The position numbers and the translations under genes are program-made. From an uncultured bacterium (GTDB lineage Bacteria; Bacillota; Clostridia; Oscillospirales; Oscillospiraceae), in assembly GCA_948469375.1 (NCBI GenBank), contig CAOKLO010000003.1:1-64000 (forward strand): 64,000 nucleotides of DNA, written 5' to 3'. The notes under the pieces are model-generated. The model had not been told where the DNA came from. It saw nothing but the letters and a program-made list of their open reading frames with translations, and ran no database searches. Positions within the stretch are counted from its first letter, which is position 1. Each line of letters starts with the position of its first letter. Shown here one piece after another: positions 59,781 to 64,000 of this stretch.

Positions 59781-61196
59781 CTACGTCAGCGCCTTGAAGC
59801 CGTTTGGCGTCAAGATGTTGAAAATCATTTTGTTGGTAATGGTTTCGTGCAGTTCGGTGCCGGTGTGCCGGCCCTTGGGGTCAAACTGTTCCTCGGTCTC
59901 CTTGCGGGTCACCTTCACGATCCGGCCCTTGATGATGTGGGGCGTGTCGCATTCAATCAGGCCGTTGATCATCCCGGAGCCGCCGATCAGCCCGATTTGG
60001 CTGATGGACAGGGGCAGCGGCGGGCGCTTCACCCCGCTGTCCAGCTCGCTGCGGGCCATCATCCGCTGGAAGCTGTCCGAATGGCTCAACTGCCGCTCCA
60101 GCTCCTTCTCGTTGAACTTCTCCCCCCGGAAGGTCTTTACCTCCAGCAGTCTGGCCGGGAGGGGGTAGCGCCCCTCGGGCAGTTCGGTCAGGCAGGGGAT
60201 CGAGTCAGGGTGCGCGGCAAACCATTCCAGCCAGCGGGTGTCCTGGGGCTCCGTGTCGCGCTGCTTCCGCGTGCCCAAAATGGCCACCTGCTTGAATTTT
60301 TTGAACTCGGCGTCGGTAAACCGCCACAGGCCCAGGTTTTCAAAATTGTCCGCCAGCACCCGGCAGATATCCGGGGTGAGCCGGTAGTAAGGGACGACGT
60401 ATACCAGCAGGCCGCCCATAGCCAGCGCGCCCAGGCTCTCAATGAGGAACCGCTTCTCATGCCGCGCCCTGCCGCCGCTCTCATTGAGCACGGACAGGTA
60501 GGGCGGGTTGAGGAACAGCAGATGGAAAGCGTTGGCGCTGACCTGGCTGAAAAAGAAGCTGCCGAAGCCCACCCGATGTAAACGGGTCTGGGCCTCATCG
60601 GCCCGGGCGTTGTCCAGTTCCACGCCGTAGGTGTAGCAGTTGTTCCCGTCGGCGATCTGCCGCAGGGCCTTGCCGCAGCCGCAGCAGGGGTCCAGCAGAT
60701 TGGTGGTGACCCCCTCCGGGAACTGAATGCCCTTCAAAATCAGCGCGATGTTGTCCGGGTCGGTGGGGTAGTACCCCAGCTTGATGTTGTTCATCAGCCG
60801 CCCCACCACCCTGGCGTTGGTGGTTCCATCCACGGGAAGCTGGGCGGCGAAGCCGTTCAGCGCGTCATACACCGGGCGGTAGGTATTGCTCAGCAGGTTA
60901 AACCCCAGCAGGCCCTCCTTCAGCTGGCCCGCGTTGGCGGCCAGTTGGTATTCTTCCGTCTCCATCAGCAGGAGCTGGGCCTCGCCCAATGCCTCCGCCA
61001 GCCGTTGCCTTGTATTTTGCAGATCGTTGTAATCGTCCCGCGCAGCGGCAAGATCGGTATTTCGGTGCCGCTCCACCCTGGCCCGGCACAGCACCATGGT
61101 CTGGGTGAGCCGGGGGACTTCGCTTTGAAGTCCCCGCAGCCCCTCCAGGGCATAGCTGCGCGGTTCGGTTTGGGGCGCGTTAGGCTGCCCGCCCAT
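59781..61196 (-). CDS. Class I SAM-dependent N6-type DNA methyltransferase (DUF6094-like)
   Basis: A 471-residue protein. A helical N-terminal region (about 20-125, predicted coiled coil 35-85) precedes the methyltransferase fold: LLDPCCGCGKAL (168-177) binds SAM, YGVELDN is motif II, and FLNPPYL (228-234) is the amino-methyltransferase catalytic motif. A C-terminal ~180 residues may recognise the target. The ATG at 61196 has GGGAGGAGG 6 bases ahead. No restriction enzyme gene is next to it, so it is likely a solitary protective or regulatory methylase of the element. Confidence 0.85.
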   Translation of the reverse strand: MGGQPNAPQTEPRSYALEGLRGLQSEVPRLTQTMVLCRARVERHRNTDLAAARDDYNDLQNTRQRLAEALGEAQLLLMETEEYQLAANAGQLKEGLLGFNLLSNTYRPVYDALNGFAAQLPVDGTTNARVVGRLMNNIKLGYYPTDPDNIALILKGIQFPEGVTTNLLDPCCGCGKALRQIADGNNCYTYGVELDNARADEAQTRLHRVGFGSFFFSQVSANAFHLLFLNPPYLSVLNESGGRARHEKRFLIESLGALAMGGLLVYVVPYYRLTPDICRVLADNFENLGLWRFTDAEFKKFKQVAILGTRKQRDTEPQDTRWLEWFAAHPDSIPCLTELPEGRYPLPARLLEVKTFRGEKFNEKELERQLSHSDSFQRMMARSELDSGVKRPPLPLSISQIGLIGGSGMINGLIECDTPHIIKGRIVKVTRKETEEQFDPKGRHTGTELHETITNKMIFNILTPNGFKALT

Positions 61197-61629
61197 AGCC
61201 ACCCTCCTCCCGCACCGCCGCCAACAGGAACAGCAGGTCGGGATAGCTCATCTCCGCCAAATCCCGGCGGGTGAGATACAGGTTGCGCCCGCCGGTGTAA
61301 TCCTTGCTGTGGCGGACGGTGCGGTAGAGCAGCACCCGCTCCCGGTCACAGCAGGGCTGGGACAGCTGAACATACAGCCCATTGGTCTGCCACATCCCGA
61401 TCAGGGAGCAGTCCCCGGACACGGCGATGCCGCCGGGGTTGGATCGCGCCTCGGCGTCCCTCAGACCCAGGTCCTTGCCCAGTGCCCGGAGAAACGTCCG
61501 GCCCATGTTCAAAAATTGCTTCTTCGCGCCGTTGGGGCCGCTCTCGTTTTCGCCCCAGATGTAGGACAGATCCTGAGAAAACAGCTTGGCCAGCCTGCGC
61601 ATATTCTTTTCCTGTGATTTGTGGGACAT
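61180..61629 (-). CDS. Unknown mobile-element protein
   Basis: A 149-residue protein (MSHKSQEKNMRRLAKLFSQDLSYIWGE). The ATG at 61629 was chosen because AAGGAGG lies 8 bases ahead; an in-frame ATG at 61635 is too close to it. Its end overlaps the methyltransferase start by 17 bases, implying coupling. The C-terminal LYLTRRDLAEMSYPDLLFLLAAVRE is helical. No known domain. Confidence 0.7.
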   Translation of the reverse strand: MSHKSQEKNMRRLAKLFSQDLSYIWGENESGPNGAKKQFLNMGRTFLRALGKDLGLRDAEARSNPGGIAVSGDCSLIGMWQTNGLYVQLSQPCCDRERVLLYRTVRHSKDYTGGRNLYLTRRDLAEMSYPDLLFLLAAVREEGGYGRAA

Positions 61630-61695
61630 TTTCATGACCTCCTTAAAATTGAGAGGACAGGAAACGGCCGCTTCCTGCCTCCGGTTCGCCCGCAG

Positions 61696-62226
61696 TTAAG
61701 CGGCGGGCTTGTTTTCCTTCTCAGTTTCCAGGTGGACAACCGGCGTGGGGTTCTTGACCTCGTACTCCGCGTCCACCACGTCCTCAGCGGGAGCGGTGAA
61801 GCGCAGCCACCAGGCACGCAGGCTGGACGCCAGCAGAAAGCGGAACAGGCTCCGTTTTTTCTGCTTAAGGTTGATGATCTCGTCAGCGTCCACGTCATGG
61901 ACGTAGCTGAGCACTACCGACAGCTGGCTTGCCTGCACATAGTCCGCGGACAACAGGCACGACACGGCGGCGCTTTCCGACGCAAACAGCTCAGAGGTCT
62001 CTACGCGCTTGGCAATCAAACGCCGGCAGGACACTCTTACCGAACTCAGCTCATCCGCGCGAATGTCGTCCGCCGAAATACTGCTGGCCGTAACAGAGCC
62101 GCTTCCAATAATTTTTTTTGCCCTGAGGTCATAGGTCACCTTCAGGCACCCCTCTACCACCAGGCACTCGGTGGTAAGGTTATCATAGGACATGGTTTCA
62201 CCGCGGGGGATGTACACAATTTTCAT
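61696..62226 (-). CDS. Bactofilin-like (polymer-forming beta-helix) protein
   Basis: A 176-residue protein. Residues ~20-115 form short repeating units rich in Ser/Ala/Val (YDLRAKKIIGSGSVTASS, ADDIRADELSSVRVSC, FASESAAVSCLLSADYV), as in right-handed beta-helices of bactofilin-like proteins. The C-terminal ~60 residues are basic then acidic. GGAGG precedes the ATG by 9 bases. Assignment is by pattern only. A filament-forming or scaffold role in the element is a guess. Confidence 0.6.
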   Translation of the reverse strand: MKIVYIPRGETMSYDNLTTECLVVEGCLKVTYDLRAKKIIGSGSVTASSISADDIRADELSSVRVSCRRLIAKRVETSELFASESAAVSCLLSADYVQASQLSVVLSYVHDVDADEIINLKQKKRSLFRFLLASSLRAWWLRFTAPAEDVVDAEYEVKNPTPVVHLETEKENKPAA

Positions 62227-62239
62227 GTTCAGCTTCCTC

Positions 62240-62713
62240 CTATTTCTGATAGTTTCGGAGAATGGGATCCCCGTTCTTCTCGTGCAGGTTATAGTGGGCG
62301 TCAAACACCAAATGATGGTTTTCCTCGCCGGTAGCGCCGCAGTCCAGACAGTGCCAGGTCAGGATGAAGTTCCACTCCGAGGAACCCTCGTGGTCGTACT
62401 TGATCCTGCCGCCGCACACCGGGCAGACGCCGGGTTCGTCCGAGCTGCTGGCCCCGGCGCGGATGCCGCACTGGGAGATGTACGGGATCAAATCGTTGGG
62501 ATCCATCTCGGCCAGCTTCCGCGCTGTTTCGATGATGTGATCCCGCTTTTCCGCCGCGAACAGCCCGGATATCTCAAGGGCCGCAGCGCCGGAAAGATCC
62601 TCCTTGGAGCCTGCGCTGAGCACGGTGGCCCCGTAGCCCAGATACAGATTCAAGGCGATCAAAAACGAAATGGTATCCTTGCGGTAGAGCCTGCTAAATT
62701 CCTTGAAATCCAT
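62240..62713 (-). CDS. Zinc-ribbon protein of unknown function
   Basis: A 157-residue protein. The N-terminal ~80 residues are helical. A zinc ribbon follows: C97-x2-C100 (VCPVCGG) and C122-x2-C125 (WHCLDCGATG). GGAGG precedes the ATG. Similar zinc-ribbon proteins occur in clostridial elements; a nucleic-acid-binding role is possible but unproven. Confidence 0.7.
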   Translation of the reverse strand: MDFKEFSRLYRKDTISFLIALNLYLGYGATVLSAGSKEDLSGAAALEISGLFAAEKRDHIIETARKLAEMDPNDLIPYISQCGIRAGASSSDEPGVCPVCGGRIKYDHEGSSEWNFILTWHCLDCGATGEENHHLVFDAHYNLHEKNGDPILRNYQK

Positions 62714-62722
62714 TGTTTCCTC

Positions 62723-63826
62723 CTATGCCGCCCTGCTGGCTTCTCCCAGCCGGACGGGCATGACCAGGGCCCGGTCGCCGCGTCCCTGGGCCTCAATGAT
62801 GATGGGGCCCAGGGAGCCGGCGCTGACCTTCATGTTCACTGACGGCTCCTTTTCAAACTGCTTCAGGGCGTCCGTCATGTAATCCAGGCTGAACCCAAAT
62901 TCCACGCCTTCGCAGCCGATGGCGGAGATTTTCGTGGCGTACCGCTCCCCCATGCTCTCGGCCAGCAGCGCGCCGCCGCTGAAGCGCACCAGGTGGGCGC
63001 GGTTTCCCCGCAGGGACTGCTTCAGATACTTCAGCTCCGCCAGGAACTCCTTCGGGGACACCTGGAACTCCGCCCGGAACTTGTCCGTGAGGGCACTGTC
63101 CAGCTTATACAGCTCGCCCTCGGGCAGACAGAACACCAGCGACGTCATGCCGTCGGTCACCCTGGCGAACCGCTCCCCCAGCTGGACGGAGACCTCCTGA
63201 TCCCCGAACAGCTTCAAATGCTCCAGCGCGTCCGGGGCCGCCATGAAGGGCGCGGGTACCTCCAGCTCCGGGTCGGTGTCCCAGGCCATACGGCAGCCGT
63301 CCAGGGTGTAGACACGGTTCCCGCTGAACTGCACGCTGATCAGGCAGGCCCTGGCCTCCTCTTTGCGAGGAATCCCCACAGCGTACTTCACCCGCTCCAC
63401 ACGGGCGTACAGCCTGGCGGCGTTGACGTTGAAGCTGTGCATAGGCTCCCACGCCTGCTGCTCAGGAAAATCATCGGGTAGGAACGGGTGCAGCTCCGCA
63501 GACCGGGGCCCGCAGGACAGCGCCAGCTTGATCCGCCGCCGGTCGCCTTCCCCCGTTTCCGTCTGCTCCATGGCCAATTCGCCCTCAAACTGCCGGAAGG
63601 CCCGGGCGCTCTCGCGGGGCCGATCCAGCAAAAAGGCAAAGCTGTCGCCCTGGGCCGGCATCCCTACGGACAGCCAGGTGTTCAGGTTGGTGGAGGCCAA
63701 GGTGCAGCGGCCCTCCTCGAACCGAACCAGCACCGCGTTCAGCACCGGGATAACCGATTTGTGGATCAGGCCGCTCACCTGATCCAATGCCTGGGCGAAG
63801 GTTTTTGCGTTTACCGTTGCTCTCAT
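62723..63826 (-). CDS. DNA polymerase III beta sliding clamp homologue
   Basis: A 367-residue protein with the layout of DnaN: three similar beta domains, with the start MRATVNAKTFAQALDQVSGLI, VIPVLNAVLVRFEEGR (compare IPIL..hl) and the typical end RALVMPVRLGE. It is divergent from chromosomal DnaN, implying an element-specific clamp. AGGAGG precedes the ATG, which overlaps the ThiF-like stop by ATGA. It would tether a polymerase to the element's DNA and fits with the primase and recombination genes downstream. Confidence 0.85.
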   Translation of the reverse strand: MRATVNAKTFAQALDQVSGLIHKSVIPVLNAVLVRFEEGRCTLASTNLNTWLSVGMPAQGDSFAFLLDRPRESARAFRQFEGELAMEQTETGEGDRRRIKLALSCGPRSAELHPFLPDDFPEQQAWEPMHSFNVNAARLYARVERVKYAVGIPRKEEARACLISVQFSGNRVYTLDGCRMAWDTDPELEVPAPFMAAPDALEHLKLFGDQEVSVQLGERFARVTDGMTSLVFCLPEGELYKLDSALTDKFRAEFQVSPKEFLAELKYLKQSLRGNRAHLVRFSGGALLAESMGERYATKISAIGCEGVEFGFSLDYMTDALKQFEKEPSVNMKVSAGSLGPIIIEAQGRGDRALVMPVRLGEASRAA

Positions 63827-64000
63827 GCCGCTTTCTTCCTCCTTGTACTTGTTTTTTGCAGCTCAGGCCGCACATTGACGGTCTGGGTGGAAAAGGTCAC
63901 CTGCCGCACGGTGCTGCTGCCCGTGGCCAGGATGTTGTAGATCATGTCCACCACCGCCATGGCCGCCGTGATGTTGGCCGCCATGCTCTGGGGGGCAGAC
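63823..64000 (-). CDS. C-terminus of a ThiF/E1-like protein, partial at window edge
   Basis: Only the last 58 codons are inside the window: PQSMAANITAAMAVVDMIYN, then TVNVRPELQK and a basic end. This resembles the C-terminal helix and strand of ThiF-family E1-like adenylyltransferases found with PRTRC protein B. The catalytic nucleotide-binding core is outside the window, so the call rests on a short stretch plus the E2-like gene in the same run. Its stop overlaps the clamp-homologue start (ATGA). Confidence 0.5.
   Translation of the reverse strand, partial: SAPQSMAANITAAMAVVDMIYNILATGSSTVRQVTFSTQTVNVRPELQKTSTRRKKAA

Noticed and set aside
59781-61196. Methyltransferase as part of a restriction-modification system
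   Set aside because: No restriction endonuclease or specificity gene is adjacent; it resembles solitary element methylases.
57929-64000. E1/E2 genes as a CBASS or Bil-type antiphage defence system
   Set aside because: No cyclase, effector or JAB gene is visible, and the neighbours are replication and recombination genes. The PRTRC-type reading fits better, although the upstream part is not visible.

Overview
The window looks like a GC-rich Firmicute of the gut Oscillospiraceae type (Flavonifractor/Lawsonibacter-like). This is inferred from the strong GGAGG ribosome sites, GPH symporters, LytTR/GHKL signalling, clostridial-type mobile-element genes and clostridial-style lipoproteins. No rRNA, tRNA or taxonomic marker is present, so the assignment is an inference.

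Region 1 (1-19554, minus strand) is one tightly packed run of about 15 genes read from 19554 down to 1. It encodes two GH43-like and two GH2 glycosidases without signal peptides, an SGNH esterase, a NodB-type deacetylase and a GPH symporter. It then encodes xylulokinase, a DUF4867 protein, an arabinose/fucose-type isomerase, an FGGY kinase, AraD, a split transketolase and UxuA (cut by the window edge). Together they form a path from imported arabinose/xylose/uronate-decorated oligosaccharides to pentose-phosphate intermediates. An AraC-type regulator (19617-20648, plus) is divergent from this operon across 62 bp holding a perfect 16-bp palindrome.

Region 2 (20652-30257, minus) holds two further GPH symporters, a GH3, a GH2, a TIM-barrel isomerase/epimerase and an Ig-like/SGNH lipoprotein. 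A second 16-bp palindrome lies just downstream of the promoter for the 20652-22124 symporter.

Region 3 (30346-46335) is a cell-surface glycosidase island. Three GH3 proteins of about 960-986 residues have reversed domain order (C-terminal domain, FnIII, then barrel) and a membrane segment at each end. With them are a 4-TM protein, two lipoproteins, a GH78 lipoprotein and a divergent LytTR/GHKL two-component system. Matching direct repeats (9-bp half-sites, 21-bp period, 8-9 bp upstream of -35) occur before both the GH3-cluster lipoprotein and the rhamnosidase, which suggests a LytTR-controlled regulon.

Region 4 (46725-52851) appears more AT-rich by eye. It has a DUF6273-like membrane protein, an FtsX-type ABC permease and its ATPase, divergent from an OmpR/HisKA two-component system. 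The shared promoter carries four 11-bp direct repeats inside a large inverted repeat. A possible IS-end relic and two hairpins sit between ATPase and permease.

Region 5 (53138-64000, minus) is the replication/recombination module of an integrative element or plasmid. It encodes a ThiF/E1-like C-terminus (cut by the window edge), a beta-clamp homologue, a zinc-ribbon protein, a bactofilin-like protein, an N6-type methyltransferase, several small unknowns, a Prok-E2_D/PRTRC-B-like E2, a Rad52-family annealing protein, a Rad50/SbcC-like ATPase with a CxxC hook, a CHC2 primase-like protein and an unknown terminal gene followed by a strong terminator.
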